Shown here: positions 7,426 to 16,924 of the stretch, piece after piece | How positions within the stretch are numbered: the stretch's first letter is position 1 | Layout: each line of letters starts with the position of its first letter | From: an uncultured Bacteroides sp. | GTDB taxonomy: Bacteria > Bacteroidota > Bacteroidia > Bacteroidales > Bacteroidaceae | Direction: 5' to 3' | DNA: 64,000 bases | Assembly: GCA_944320865.1 (NCBI GenBank) | Contig: CALUJC010000009.1 | Span: 1 to 64,000, forward strand | Translations under genes and position numbers: made by a program | The notes under the pieces: generated by a model | Told to the model about the DNA's origin: nothing | Database searches by the model: none | What the model saw: only the letters and a program-made list of their open reading frames with translations

Positions 7426-9612
7426 TTACAACTTAACTTCACCTTCCAGGCGGATATCTGCTGAAGAGGCACCGATAAGCAGTTTCACCTTACCGGGCTC
7501 TACTACGAACTTCTCTTGGGCTTCATCCCAATAAGCGAAATCTTCTTTGGGAATGTCGAGCACTACTTCTTTCGTCTCACCGGCAGCAATGGGCACCTTA
7601 CTGAAGGCACGCAATTGCTTCATGGGACGTTCAACCTTCGACTCCGGATAGCTGGCATACAACTGTACAACTTCTTCGCCGTCGCGGCTGCCCGAATTCT
7701 TCACCAATACGGTTACAGTAACCTTATCCTTGCTCTGCTTAACAGACTTGATTTGCTGGTAGTCGAATGTGGTATAGCTCAAGCCATAACCGAAAGGATA
7801 AAGCACATCGCCCTTGTAGTACATGTAAGTACGTCCGTGACGGATGTCATAATCCATCATGTCAGGCAGGTCGGTGATGTCCTTCACCCAAGTCTGGGTG
7901 AGGTGTCCCGACGGATTCACCTTGCCAAACAGCACGTCGGCCAAGCCATTGCCCTGCTCTTGGCTGCAGTGCGTGATGTGCAGAATGGCGGGCAAGTTCT
8001 CCTGGCTCCAGTTGATGGTGTAGGGGAAGCTGCTCACCAGCACCAGAATGGTGTTGGGATTGGCCTTGTACACCTGCTTCACCAAGTCTTCATCGGGCAG
8101 CATCAGCGACTTGCGGTCCACAGCCTCGCGGCCGTCGCTCGGCACGGGGCAGAAGAACCAGTCGGGGCGCGTGCCATAGGGGTGGTTGCCCACGCATACC
8201 ACGGCCACATCGGCCTCGCGGGCGGCATTTACCGCCTCGTCTATGGCATTGTTGGCAGCATAGAGCACTTCCGTCTGTCCGCCCTTCACGGCGTTGCGGA
8301 TGCCATTCAGAATGGTCACCTCATAGGCCGGCGTGCCGCTGTACCAGTCTTGCACAATCTTGTCGGCATAAGGGCCAATCACGGCAATCTTCTTCAACTT
8401 GGAAGCATCGAGGGGCAGCAGGTTCTTGCTGTTCTTCAGCAGCACCACCGACTTGGCCGTCACCTCGCGGGCCAGTTGCTTGGCTTCCTCACGCTCGTAA
8501 GGAGGCACTTCGTTGGGGTCGGTACCAATATGGCGATAGGGGTCGGCCGAATCCTTACCGTCCAGCAGACCGAGTTTCAAAGCCACAAACAGGTTGCCAC
8601 GGATGGCCTCGTCTATTTCCGCCTCGGTGAGCAGGCCTTTTTCCAGAGCCTCCTCAATATAAGGCTTATAAGCATCCAGGAATTGTCCGGTAGTAGCCTT
8701 TACCACCGCAGCCGCACCTTCGGCCATAGTGGGATAAGCGTGGTGGGAATTGACCAGCAACTTCAATGCACCACCATCCGTACAAATGATACCGTTGTTG
8801 CCCCACTTGTCGCGGGTAATCTCCTTCAGGCAGGGATGCACGCACATGGCCGGGCCGTTCCAACCGTTGTAGGCGGCCATGAAGGCGCGGCTACCACCTT
8901 CTGTAATACCTTTATAGAACGGATAAGCATAGTATTCATAGAACAGGCGCATGTCGAAATTGCTCGATGTACTGTCGCGCCGGTCTTCATTGCTGTTGGC
9001 CAGGAAGTGCTTCATCAAGGCAGCTGTACGCCAGTAGCGCGGGTCGTCACCTTGCAGACCCTCGATATTGGCTACCGTCAACCGGGCAGTCAGAAAAGCA
9101 TCTTCGCCAAAGCTTTCTTCCGTACGTCCCCAGCGCGGGTCGCGCGCCAAGTCTGCATTCGGGGCACGCATCACCAAAGCCGTGCGCTTGTCGTCAGGAC
9201 GCTGCATGTAGTAGCGCGCTTCTATGGAGGCCTGTTCGCCTACTTTGTGCAGCAGGTCTACATCCCACGTGGCACCCAATCCATACGATTGCGGGAAAAT
9301 AGTGGTAGGCCGGTCGGTAGGAATGATTTTACCATCCTCGCCTTTTTCACGTCCACCCCAAGCGGCAGGACCACCCAAAGCCAACCCGTGCAGACCTTCA
9401 TGATGACGGCACGGCAGAATGCCCAGACGGGGCACAGCCAGATCACTGCCCAGCAAAGTGATTTTTTCATCCAGCGTAAGTTCCTCCAGCAAGGCCTCTA
9501 CACGCTTCTCGTCAGACAACTTCGTGTTCTGAAACTTGTAAGTTTCCTGCGCTCCGACGGACAGGCAAGCCATCGTGAGACACGACACGACAAATAAAGA
9601 TTTCATTTCCAT
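7426..9612 (-). CDS. GH3 beta-xylosidase/glucosidase-like glycoside hydrolase
   Basis: Exported family 3 glycoside hydrolase, 728 residues, signal MEMKSLFVVSCLTMACLSVGAQ (an alternative start is MK at 9606). The barrel carries HHEGLHGLAL, NADLARDPRWGRTEESFGED and LMKHFLANSNED, a pattern typical of xylosidase-type GH3. The nucleophile is in GIICTDGGAL (Asp about 279), where most homologues have SDCGA or SDWG. The C-terminal sandwich domain (about 380-600) and Fn3-like domain (about 640-715, DVLYPFGYGLSYTTF) follow. It lies downstream of SusD and is a different subfamily from the GH3 at 1529, so the two probably cut different linkages of one substrate. Confidence 0.9.
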   Translation of the reverse strand: MEMKSLFVVSCLTMACLSVGAQETYKFQNTKLSDEKRVEALLEELTLDEKITLLGSDLAVPRLGILPCRHHEGLHGLALGGPAAWGGREKGEDGKIIPTDRPTTIFPQSYGLGATWDVDLLHKVGEQASIEARYYMQRPDDKRTALVMRAPNADLARDPRWGRTEESFGEDAFLTARLTVANIEGLQGDDPRYWRTAALMKHFLANSNEDRRDSTSSNFDMRLFYEYYAYPFYKGITEGGSRAFMAAYNGWNGPAMCVHPCLKEITRDKWGNNGIICTDGGALKLLVNSHHAYPTMAEGAAAVVKATTGQFLDAYKPYIEEALEKGLLTEAEIDEAIRGNLFVALKLGLLDGKDSADPYRHIGTDPNEVPPYEREEAKQLAREVTAKSVVLLKNSKNLLPLDASKLKKIAVIGPYADKIVQDWYSGTPAYEVTILNGIRNAVKGGQTEVLYAANNAIDEAVNAAREADVAVVCVGNHPYGTRPDWFFCPVPSDGREAVDRKSLMLPDEDLVKQVYKANPNTILVLVSSFPYTINWSQENLPAILHITHCSQEQGNGLADVLFGKVNPSGHLTQTWVKDITDLPDMMDYDIRHGRTYMYYKGDVLYPFGYGLSYTTFDYQQIKSVKQSKDKVTVTVLVKNSGSRDGEEVVQLYASYPESKVERPMKQLRAFSKVPIAAGETKEVVLDIPKEDFAYWDEAQEKFVVEPGKVKLLIGASSADIRLEGEVKL

Positions 9613-9645
9613 GGTTATATAAATTTAGTTCGCAAATCCTATGTA

Positions 9646-9653
9646 CAAAGTTA
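9646..9653 (-). promoter_or_regulatory. -7 promoter box upstream of the GH3 gene
   Basis: On the minus strand the box reads TAACTTTG, an exact TAnnTTTG match, 34 nt before the GH3 ATG. It would allow transcription of the enzyme genes apart from SusC/SusD. No convincing -33 TTTG was found. Confidence 0.45.
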
Positions 9654-9737
9654 GCTATTTCCATTCAAAAAAGGATGTGCGGAAAACGGTTTGTTTTGAT
9701 GAGGGGGATGTCAGAATAGGGTTTTATTATCGTTTTG

Positions 9738-9855
9738 CTCTGTCATCCTGAACATTGTTCTCCCCCCGATAACGGGGGAGCCTAAGGGGGTATGAAGGAT
9801 CTCTCACTTACTTATGTTTTTAGGAGATTCTTCGCTTACGCTCAGAATGACAGAG
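9738..9855. repeat. Dispersed long inverted repeat (GTCATNCTGA family), copy 1
   Basis: CTCTGTCATCCTGAAC (9738-9753) pairs with GCTCAGAATGACAGAG (9840-9855), and an inner arm GAAGGATCTC pairs with GGAGATTCTTC (9823-9833). Nested at 9761-9790 is a second C/G-rich palindrome related to 5404-5500, so one mobile-looking element sits inside another. Copy 2 is at 14878-14963. Both flank the SusC/SusD pair. Confidence 0.7.
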
Positions 9856-9897
9856 TGATAGTCATCCTATTATGACACGCCCTCACAAAACTTCATG

Positions 9898-11589
9898 TTA
9901 TAAATCCCAGCCCGGGTTCTGCGTCAGCACGCCGTTGGACAGACGGATCTGGTTTTCGTCAATCATCATCATGCCCTTCTTGGGGATGAAGTTGTTTTTG
10001 TCGAACTCAATGGTAGCAGCGCCACCGCCAGTCAACACTTCTACGCCGTTCTGCATGTCTTCCAATACCTGGCCGGCATACTCAACGCCCTGGCGTAACA
10101 GGTCGTAGTAGTTGATGCCCTCGAAGGCAAACTCCAGCTTGCGCTCCTTCATGATGTTCTCCTGCGTAGCGGCCACTTCCGTGTATTCGGGAGATAATCC
10201 ATCCGCATCCGTGTAAGCACGCTCACGTACCTTGTTGAAATACAGCTGTGCGTTGGGGCTACCCAGCTCGGCGGCCATCAGCAACACGTCGGCATAGCGC
10301 ACCAAGATGTAGTCCTGGTGGTTGGAGATCATGAGGTTACCCGTACCATTTTCCATACTGGCGTGCGTGCCGTCTGCAAAAGCCAGCGGGGCATACTTCT
10401 TGATGAAGTAACCGGTGTATTCCTGCATACTGCTGATAGCACCCTGTGCATTAAACTTCTCTGTCAGGCCTTCGCCTTCCACATCGATAGCCGAAGCCGC
10501 GAAGCGGGTGTCACCCGGCCCGTACAAATCCTTGTATTTCGGGTTAACCGGGGCATATCCCCAACCTTGCCCGTAGGGAGCCACACCTCTACCTCCACGG
10601 AAAGCGATGTTCACCTGCCAGCGGTTACCGTCGGCGCTTCCCCAGTCGGTCGTAGCGGTGGCCTTTACCGTCAATACGGTCTCCACGTTGCCGTCACCGA
10701 TGTAATCGCCATACAGTTTTTCTACCTCGCCTACATCGGCAATCTGGGCACAGGCGGCCGGCCATAAACGACGGAATTCAGGCACCAGGTCGAATTCGCC
10801 CGAGCTGATGATGTCTTCCACGGCAGCCAACGCATCGGCCTTGGTCACGCCCTCAGGCTCCTGGCCATAGTAACCGGTGTAGAACAAATAGGCACGTGCC
10901 AGGATGGCCTCGCAAGCATACTTGGTAATCTTACCATCATTGGACTCTGATTGAGCTTTAGGATAAGCATTGGCCGGAATATTCTCGATGGCAAACTTCA
11001 GGTCGTCAAAGATGAGCTTGTACACCTCGGCCGGTTCCGACTGCGGTATATTCTCATCGGTAGGCGTAGTGAGCAAGGGCACGCGGTTGAACTGGCGTAC
11101 TACATCGAAGTACAAGAAAGCACGGATGGCGCGGCACTCAGCCATATACTGGTTGCGCAAGCTGCCGGTTTCATTCCACTGAATGCCATCTTCGCGCGTA
11201 ATCAGCTCGTTGCAACGGTAAATGCCGCTGTAATAACCGCTCCAGCCGGAACCCGTAGAAGAAGGATTTTCTGACAAATCAAAGCGGTCAGTCATACGCA
11301 TGCCGGGACCGTCGGAAGCACCCGACCCGCCAAAGCAGTCATCACCCATAACGCAAGAGTTCACCAAGAAGTTGACTGCACCACCCGACATGGCACGCCG
11401 GAAGCCATCGTAACAGCCCAGTAGCGCACGGTAGGCGTCTTGTTCCGTTTTATAAAAGTTTTCGGTAGGCAATTCTACTTTAGACTCCACATCCAAGAAG
11501 TCCTTGGTACAAGAAGTCGTGCCCAAGCCCAGGCAAAGAATGCCTGCTACTATAATGTTAAACTTGCTATTTTTCATATTCGTACGCAT
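9898..11589 (-). CDS. SusD/RagB-like outer-membrane glycan-binding lipoprotein
   Basis: Nutrient-binding lid of a SusCD importer, 563 residues (559 if the inner ATG at 11577 is used). The signal ends GTTSC, so the lipidated Cys is followed by TKDFLDVESKVELPTENFYKTEQDAYRALLGCYDGF, the typical SusD start with its first TPR helix. Central TPR-like helices (AECRAIRAFLYFDVVRQF, YKLIFDDLKFAIENIP) and a C-terminal ERKLEFAFEGINYYDLLRQG region complete the family pattern. It starts 8 nt after the SusC stop, so the two are co-translated partners. Surface-exposed on the outer membrane and captures oligosaccharide for SusC. Confidence 0.96.
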   Translation of the reverse strand: MRTNMKNSKFNIIVAGILCLGLGTTSCTKDFLDVESKVELPTENFYKTEQDAYRALLGCYDGFRRAMSGGAVNFLVNSCVMGDDCFGGSGASDGPGMRMTDRFDLSENPSSTGSGWSGYYSGIYRCNELITREDGIQWNETGSLRNQYMAECRAIRAFLYFDVVRQFNRVPLLTTPTDENIPQSEPAEVYKLIFDDLKFAIENIPANAYPKAQSESNDGKITKYACEAILARAYLFYTGYYGQEPEGVTKADALAAVEDIISSGEFDLVPEFRRLWPAACAQIADVGEVEKLYGDYIGDGNVETVLTVKATATTDWGSADGNRWQVNIAFRGGRGVAPYGQGWGYAPVNPKYKDLYGPGDTRFAASAIDVEGEGLTEKFNAQGAISSMQEYTGYFIKKYAPLAFADGTHASMENGTGNLMISNHQDYILVRYADVLLMAAELGSPNAQLYFNKVRERAYTDADGLSPEYTEVAATQENIMKERKLEFAFEGINYYDLLRQGVEYAGQVLEDMQNGVEVLTGGGAATIEFDKNNFIPKKGMMMIDENQIRLSNGVLTQNPGWDL

Positions 11590-11597
11590 TTTTACAA

Positions 11598-14500
11598 TTA
11601 GAATTTAAGATTTACACCCACAAGAATGGTACGGGGACGCGGATAGTAACCATAGTCTACGCCCGATACCCAAGAATTGTCGGCAGAACCAAAACCGATT
11701 TCCGGATCCATACCGTCGTAACCGGTAATGGTGAACAGGTTTTGTACCTGGAAGTACAGACGGGCCTGGCTGACAGCCTTGCTCTTGAACAGCTTGGCAA
11801 AGTCGTAACCCAACGTCAAGGTGCTCAGACGCAGATAGTCACCATTCTGGATAAACAAGTCGGAGAATTGGTAATTGATATTGCCATCCGTCACGCGCGG
11901 AATGCGGTTGCTCGTGCCCTCACCGTGCCAACGGTCAAGAATAGCCGTGGTATAGTTCGGCAAAGGACGGGTATAGTTACGATAAGACTGTACAATCTGC
12001 TGGCCAAAGGCACCGTTTGCCACGATAGAGAAGTCAAGTCCCTTCCAGTTAAAACCCAGGTTCAAGCCCAACGTAAAGTCGGGAATACCGTTACCTAAGT
12101 TCACCTTATCGTCATCGTCAATTCGACCATCATGATTCTGGTCTACATAGCGCACATCACCTGGCTGCACATTACTCTGCTGGATTCCGTTGCCTGCCGC
12201 ACGCCATTCATCGATTTCCTGCTGGTTCTGGAATATACCGGCTGTCTCCCAGCCCCAGAAGTAACCAATAGGCTGGCCATTTTCTGCACGGTAGAATTCC
12301 GTAGCATTGTTGTACAGCTCATTACCTGCACCGTGGATAATGCCGTCTTCCGTAGGAATGCTACCTACCTTGTTCTTATTGAAAGAACCATTGAGCGTAA
12401 CGTTGTAGTTGAAGTCCTTTCCTACTGTATCGTTCCAAGTCAGTGCCAATTCCACACCGGTGTTCTTCACGTCACCACCGTTGATGTAAGGAGCGCCTGT
12501 ACCGGCAGTAGCCAGAATAGGAGCGGTCAGCAACCAGTCCTTCGTGGTCTTTACATAGAAATCGAAGTTCACACCGAAACGGCTGTCGAAGAAACGGGCA
12601 TCAAAACCGACGTTGGTCTGCTCGGAAGTTTCCCATGTCAGTTCCTCATTGGCAAAACGGCTGGGATATGCACCCCAGTTGTTACCCAAGGCTGCAGCCT
12701 CAGCTGACGAACTTTGGTGAGAGTTACCGAAGTAGTAGCGAATGTACGAGGTAGTGATGGGAGCCAAGTATTGATAATTGTCAATGTTCTGGTTACCTAC
12801 CTGTCCCCAGCTGACACGCAGTTTGAAGTAATCCAGCCAGCTGCGGGTGCTTTCCATAAACTTCTCATTGGTCATAATCCAACCTGCGGAAATGGAGGGA
12901 AATACACCGTAACGGTGACCGCGTGCAAATTTAGAAGAACCATCGGCACGTACCGTGGCGTTCAACATGTAAGTTTCCTTCCAGTTCCAGCCAAACCGGG
13001 CAAAGTAAGAAACCGTACGGGTTTCATCCAACGGATAGCCTTGGACACTCAAACCATCGGCAGTAGACGAAGCCGTACCGTTATTGATGTAAGCATGATC
13101 CCAATCGGCAAAGATATACTTCAAAGAAGAATTGCTACCGCCTAAATAAGAACCACTGTATTGATAAGATTCCATACCGATCAAGGCATTGAAAGCATGA
13201 TCGTCTACCTTCCAATCGTAAGTGGCCGTATTGGTCCACGTAAGTTCCAGCCTGTGCTGCATATTTTGCGAAACACTGTTACGCACATTGCGGGCTGTCG
13301 AACTGAATTGGTACTCCGGCGTAAAATTGCGATACTCGTTGGTGTTGTAATTGGCACCAAATACAGTACGGATTTTCAAGTTCTTAATAGGTTGCAACTC
13401 GGCATATACATTGCCTGAGAAGGTAATGTTCTTAATCTGATTGTTACGAATCATCATGGAGCCGTAAGGGTTGCCGTCCTCCACATTCCAATCGGAATAA
13501 GAAGTATCGTTGTAAGGCATGTCATAAATGTTGTTGTCGCTGTAGACAGGCACGAACGGAGCAATTTCATAAGCACCACGCAACGAGTTGTCGTACTGAC
13601 CGCCTACGCCCAAGCCTGTCTTGTCGCGGTAAACAAAGCTCACTTGCTCACCCACAGTCAGTAAGTCTTTAAACAACTTATGTTCGGAATTAGCACGGAA
13701 ATTGTAACGGGAGAAATTGGACACGTCCTTACCGCCGACAATACCTTCCTGCGACATGTAACCCAACGAAATGGCATAGGTAGAAGTAGCCGATCCGCCG
13801 GTAACACCCAAGGTATAGCTCTGCAGTTGGGCATTGTCCTCAAACATCTGATCCAACCAGTCAACATCATAAAGATTACCGTTAGCATCATAAATGGAGG
13901 TATAACTGCTCCAGTCGTAACCGGAACCTGTAGAATTGCGATGCGACTCGTCCATTATCATCATGTACTGCTCGGTGTTCAGCAAATCTGCCTTCTTAGC
14001 CACGTTCTGCACGCCAAAGTAACCGTCGAACGAAACGGTAGCCTTGCCTTCCCTACCACTCTTAGTGGTCACCAGCACTACGCCATTGGCAGCCTGCGCA
14101 CCGTAGATGGCAGCGGAAGCGGCATCCTTCAAGATGTCGATGCTCTCGATGTCGGCGGGGTTTAGGTCGGAGATATCGCCACGCACGCCGTCAATCAAAT
14201 ACAGCGGCTCGGCATTGCCCACGGTACCCAAACCACGGATGCTCACTTTCAAGCTTTCACCCGGCTGACCGGAAGTAGAAGTGATGTTTACACCCGGCGT
14301 CTGGCCCTGCATGGCCTGCAAGGGATTGGTGGTGTTCAGTTCGGCAATTTGGTCACCCTTCACCTGAACAGTGGCACCCGTCACCAATTTCTTTTTCTGG
14401 ACACCGTAACCTACAACAACCACTTCGTCCAGCAACTCATTGTCTTCCACCAGCACCACGTCAATGGTAGAGGAAGCCCCCACCTTGATGGTCTGCGACT

Positions 14501-14771
14501 TAAAGCCAATGTAAGAGAAGATTAAAGTCTGGCCTTCGCTGGCCTGCACAGAGTACCGGCCATCGAGGTCGGTAATGCCACCGGTAGAGGTTTCCTGCAC
14601 CTGGACACTCACTCCAATCAAGGGAGAACCGTCTGTACCCGATGTTACTACTCCCGTAATCGTCTTTGATTGCTGGGAAGCTGCTTGTACCGGAACCGCC
14701 TGCATACAAGCCAGTGCCAGCACGAATGACAAAACTACGTTGTAAAAACGTAAAACCACATTTTTCTTCAT
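11598..14771 (-). CDS. SusC/RagA-family TonB-dependent oligosaccharide transporter
   Basis: Outer-membrane 22-strand beta-barrel importer, 1057 residues. The start at 14771 (MKKNVVLRFYNVVLSF) gives a normal signal peptide; an upstream ATG at 14786 adds five residues. After the signal comes a carboxypeptidase-regulatory-like domain (KTITGVVTSGTDGSPLIGVSV to about residue 120), then LDEVVVVGYGVQKKK at the TonB-box/plug junction. The plug carries QGQTPGVNI, SIRGLGTVGNAEPLYLIDG and KDAASAAIYGAQAANGVVLV. The barrel ends in VGVNLKF with a C-terminal Phe. It pairs with the SusD gene directly downstream and takes up the oligosaccharides made at the cell surface, driven by TonB. Confidence 0.97.
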   Translation of the reverse strand: MKKNVVLRFYNVVLSFVLALACMQAVPVQAASQQSKTITGVVTSGTDGSPLIGVSVQVQETSTGGITDLDGRYSVQASEGQTLIFSYIGFKSQTIKVGASSTIDVVLVEDNELLDEVVVVGYGVQKKKLVTGATVQVKGDQIAELNTTNPLQAMQGQTPGVNITSTSGQPGESLKVSIRGLGTVGNAEPLYLIDGVRGDISDLNPADIESIDILKDAASAAIYGAQAANGVVLVTTKSGREGKATVSFDGYFGVQNVAKKADLLNTEQYMMIMDESHRNSTGSGYDWSSYTSIYDANGNLYDVDWLDQMFEDNAQLQSYTLGVTGGSATSTYAISLGYMSQEGIVGGKDVSNFSRYNFRANSEHKLFKDLLTVGEQVSFVYRDKTGLGVGGQYDNSLRGAYEIAPFVPVYSDNNIYDMPYNDTSYSDWNVEDGNPYGSMMIRNNQIKNITFSGNVYAELQPIKNLKIRTVFGANYNTNEYRNFTPEYQFSSTARNVRNSVSQNMQHRLELTWTNTATYDWKVDDHAFNALIGMESYQYSGSYLGGSNSSLKYIFADWDHAYINNGTASSTADGLSVQGYPLDETRTVSYFARFGWNWKETYMLNATVRADGSSKFARGHRYGVFPSISAGWIMTNEKFMESTRSWLDYFKLRVSWGQVGNQNIDNYQYLAPITTSYIRYYFGNSHQSSSAEAAALGNNWGAYPSRFANEELTWETSEQTNVGFDARFFDSRFGVNFDFYVKTTKDWLLTAPILATAGTGAPYINGGDVKNTGVELALTWNDTVGKDFNYNVTLNGSFNKNKVGSIPTEDGIIHGAGNELYNNATEFYRAENGQPIGYFWGWETAGIFQNQQEIDEWRAAGNGIQQSNVQPGDVRYVDQNHDGRIDDDDKVNLGNGIPDFTLGLNLGFNWKGLDFSIVANGAFGQQIVQSYRNYTRPLPNYTTAILDRWHGEGTSNRIPRVTDGNINYQFSDLFIQNGDYLRLSTLTLGYDFAKLFKSKAVSQARLYFQVQNLFTITGYDGMDPEIGFGSADNSWVSGVDYGYYPRPRTILVGVNLKF

Positions 14772-14877
14772 ACGTGTTTCTCGCATTTTTAAAGTTAATA
14801 ATAAGGTTAATTATAAGGATAATGTACGCCCTTTGCGCTACGGGCCGGTGGGTGTGCCGCAATAAAATAAACCCCTC

Positions 14878-14963
14878 ATTCTGTCATGCTGAACGCATGT
14901 GAAGCATCTCCCGATTGCACAAGAATATAGGAGATTCTTCACTTCGTTCAGAATGACAAAGCA
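14878..14963. repeat. Dispersed long inverted repeat (GTCATNCTGA family), copy 2
   Basis: The left arm carries CTGTCATGCTGAACG and GAAGCATCTCC; the right arm carries GGAGATTCTTCAC and TTCGTTCAGAATGAC. Together they form a nearly continuous stem of about 30 pairs. It lies in the leader between the first carboxylesterase and SusC. Copy 1 is at 9738-9855 on the other side of SusC/SusD. A structure this strong in the intergenic RNA could uncouple expression of the esterase from SusC. Confidence 0.7.
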
Positions 14964-15042
14964 AATGGAATGTGTATCCCCATTGAGACACCTCCCCCCT
15001 GCCTTGCAGAGCAACAGTATTTGAGTTAAATAATGAAGAGCC

Positions 15043-16683
15043 TTATTGCAAGGATGCGCGTGCCTCCCTGTCGGGGTCGTAAACCACCTCACAGGCATCG
15101 TTGAGCACCATGGTAGCCCCCTTCTCGGCTGTGTATTGCGGCCATTCGGGCAGGCTTGCGCAGTTGGGGTTGCCGGTGCGCATGAAACTCAACAAAGCAT
15201 CGGTCATCTTGGCGGAAAGGTCGCGCGGACGCTTGCCGCCGCCCGTGTGGGTCAGCATCAAGTCGGTGTTCTTCAGCCAGAAGCAGATGTCCAGGCAGTG
15301 GAAGGCGCGCATGCGTGCGTCGAACAAGGGAGGATTCCAGCCAAACCATGCCAGGTAAACGGGAGCCTTTTGCGTCAGCTTCTGGTTGGCCGTAGCAATC
15401 ACCCTTTCGCGGGAACTCAATATCAGGCCCAGCAACTCGATAGGCTTCTTGTCCGGGAAGGCCTTGGCATAAGCGTCGACAATCTTCTCGCCGTTGCCAC
15501 CCTTCATTTGGGTCACCATTTCAACCAATTGTTTCTTGTCCATCTGTTCCAAGGCGGCATTGTCGCGGCTCAAGGAGAACTCGCAGTTGGTGGTGCAGAA
15601 TATCATGGGCACATTGGCCGAGGGGGCTGAGGGATTAGTGAAGAATCCGCCCGTAGGGATGTGCGTGCCGTCGGCCACAGGGCCAAAGCCGAAACCGCGC
15701 CCAGTGATGCCCTGCTGCTTGTTATAATTGGCCACAGCACGGTTTGCCAGGTCGATGTAATCCATCCACGGCATTTCCTGCAACTTGTGCGCCTGCGAAG
15801 GCTGCAAGCCTGCTTCGGCCAAAATGGCCTTGCCAATGGCAGCGCTGCGCCCCTTGTCGATGGCGTCGGTAGAGTTTCCGCTCAAGGCAACGGCCTTGTG
15901 AATAAGTCCTTGCGTCTCGGGCATGGCCACCAGCGTGCACACCTTGGAGCCACCGCCCGACTGGCCGATAATGGTGACATTGCCCGGGTCTCCGCCAAAC
16001 TGCTCAATGTTATTGTGCACCCATTTCAGGCCGGCCACCAGGTCGAGAATGCCCACATTGCCCGACGACTCGAACTCCTTGCCGGCTGCCGACAGGTCGG
16101 AGAAGCCGATAGGTCCCAAGCGGTGGTTCATGGACACGAACACGATGTCGCCATAACGGCTGATGTTTTCGCCATTATAGCCGTCCTGCTCGATGCCGCT
16201 GCCGTTGGTAAAGCCGCCGCCATGCAGCCACACCAGCACAGGGCGCTTCTTGCCATCGGCCAGGCCCGGTGTCCAGACGTTCAGCATGAGGCAATCCTCG
16301 CTGACATCATAATAGTTCCAGTGGTCGACAAACGTGCTGTAAGTGTTGCGATATTTGCCCTTGGTCTTCTGCGGAGCCGTGTCGCCCCAGAACACTGCCG
16401 GGCGTACGCCCTCCCAAGGTTCGGGTTCGCGGGGAGGCATAAAGCGGTTCTCGCCCGCCGTGCTTGCACCATAGGGCACGCCACGGAAGTTGTAGATACC
16501 TCTTAATATAAAACCTTTTACTTTGCCGTATTGAGTCTGTGCCACGGCAATGTCGTCGCCAATGAACAATTGCTGTTCATCGTTGTTCACTTCTGTGCTT
16601 TGCTTGGCCTGATTGGAGCAAGCCATCATGCCGCACAGCAAGACGCCCCCCATGCACAGCAAGGAAGCCGCCTTCAGTTTCAT
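15043..16683 (-). CDS. Lipoprotein type B carboxylesterase, first gene of the PUL
   Basis: Carboxylesterase type B, 546 residues from MKLKAASLLCMGGVLLCGMMAC, a lipoprotein signal (start 16683; an ATG at 16707 adds eight residues). It carries GQSGGGSKV (nucleophile Ser about 242), the probable acid Glu in TTNCEFSLSRD and the probable His in MRAFHCLDICFW. It is a close paralogue of the esterase at 5509-7182, with most differences in the signal region and in residues 270-330. As the PUL's promoter-proximal gene it precedes SusC by about 270 nt. Two near-identical anchored esterases in one locus suggest a dosage or specificity split, perhaps on different acyl positions of the same glycan. Confidence 0.88.
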   Translation of the reverse strand: MKLKAASLLCMGGVLLCGMMACSNQAKQSTEVNNDEQQLFIGDDIAVAQTQYGKVKGFILRGIYNFRGVPYGASTAGENRFMPPREPEPWEGVRPAVFWGDTAPQKTKGKYRNTYSTFVDHWNYYDVSEDCLMLNVWTPGLADGKKRPVLVWLHGGGFTNGSGIEQDGYNGENISRYGDIVFVSMNHRLGPIGFSDLSAAGKEFESSGNVGILDLVAGLKWVHNNIEQFGGDPGNVTIIGQSGGGSKVCTLVAMPETQGLIHKAVALSGNSTDAIDKGRSAAIGKAILAEAGLQPSQAHKLQEMPWMDYIDLANRAVANYNKQQGITGRGFGFGPVADGTHIPTGGFFTNPSAPSANVPMIFCTTNCEFSLSRDNAALEQMDKKQLVEMVTQMKGGNGEKIVDAYAKAFPDKKPIELLGLILSSRERVIATANQKLTQKAPVYLAWFGWNPPLFDARMRAFHCLDICFWLKNTDLMLTHTGGGKRPRDLSAKMTDALLSFMRTGNPNCASLPEWPQYTAEKGATMVLNDACEVVYDPDREARASLQ

Positions 16684-16924
16684 GATACCAGATTTAATTA
16701 TTCTCATAGCATTTGGTCTTTTGTTGACGCAAATGTGAGAAAAATAGCTTATATTCAGTTATCAAAATCTTTAAAGCACTTATCAAAATCTGCTTAAAGT
16801 AGCCTAAAACGCGTGTTTTGAACATAGAGATAAGCCCGAGTGACAGCTAAAGCCGCCGGGCATGCAGGCGGTGTGAACTTACCGGCAAATGGCTTGGTAT
16901 ATAGGGGGTGAAATAGGGCATTTT

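Noticed and set aside
14838..15098. 86-codon minus-strand ORF
   Set aside because: It is the translation of the GTCATNCTGA palindrome plus the esterase 3' end in another frame.
16684..16924. Possible second gene remnant or riboswitch before the PUL
   Set aside because: No open frame with recognisable protein, no known riboswitch core, and no clear terminator; I see nothing supportable here.
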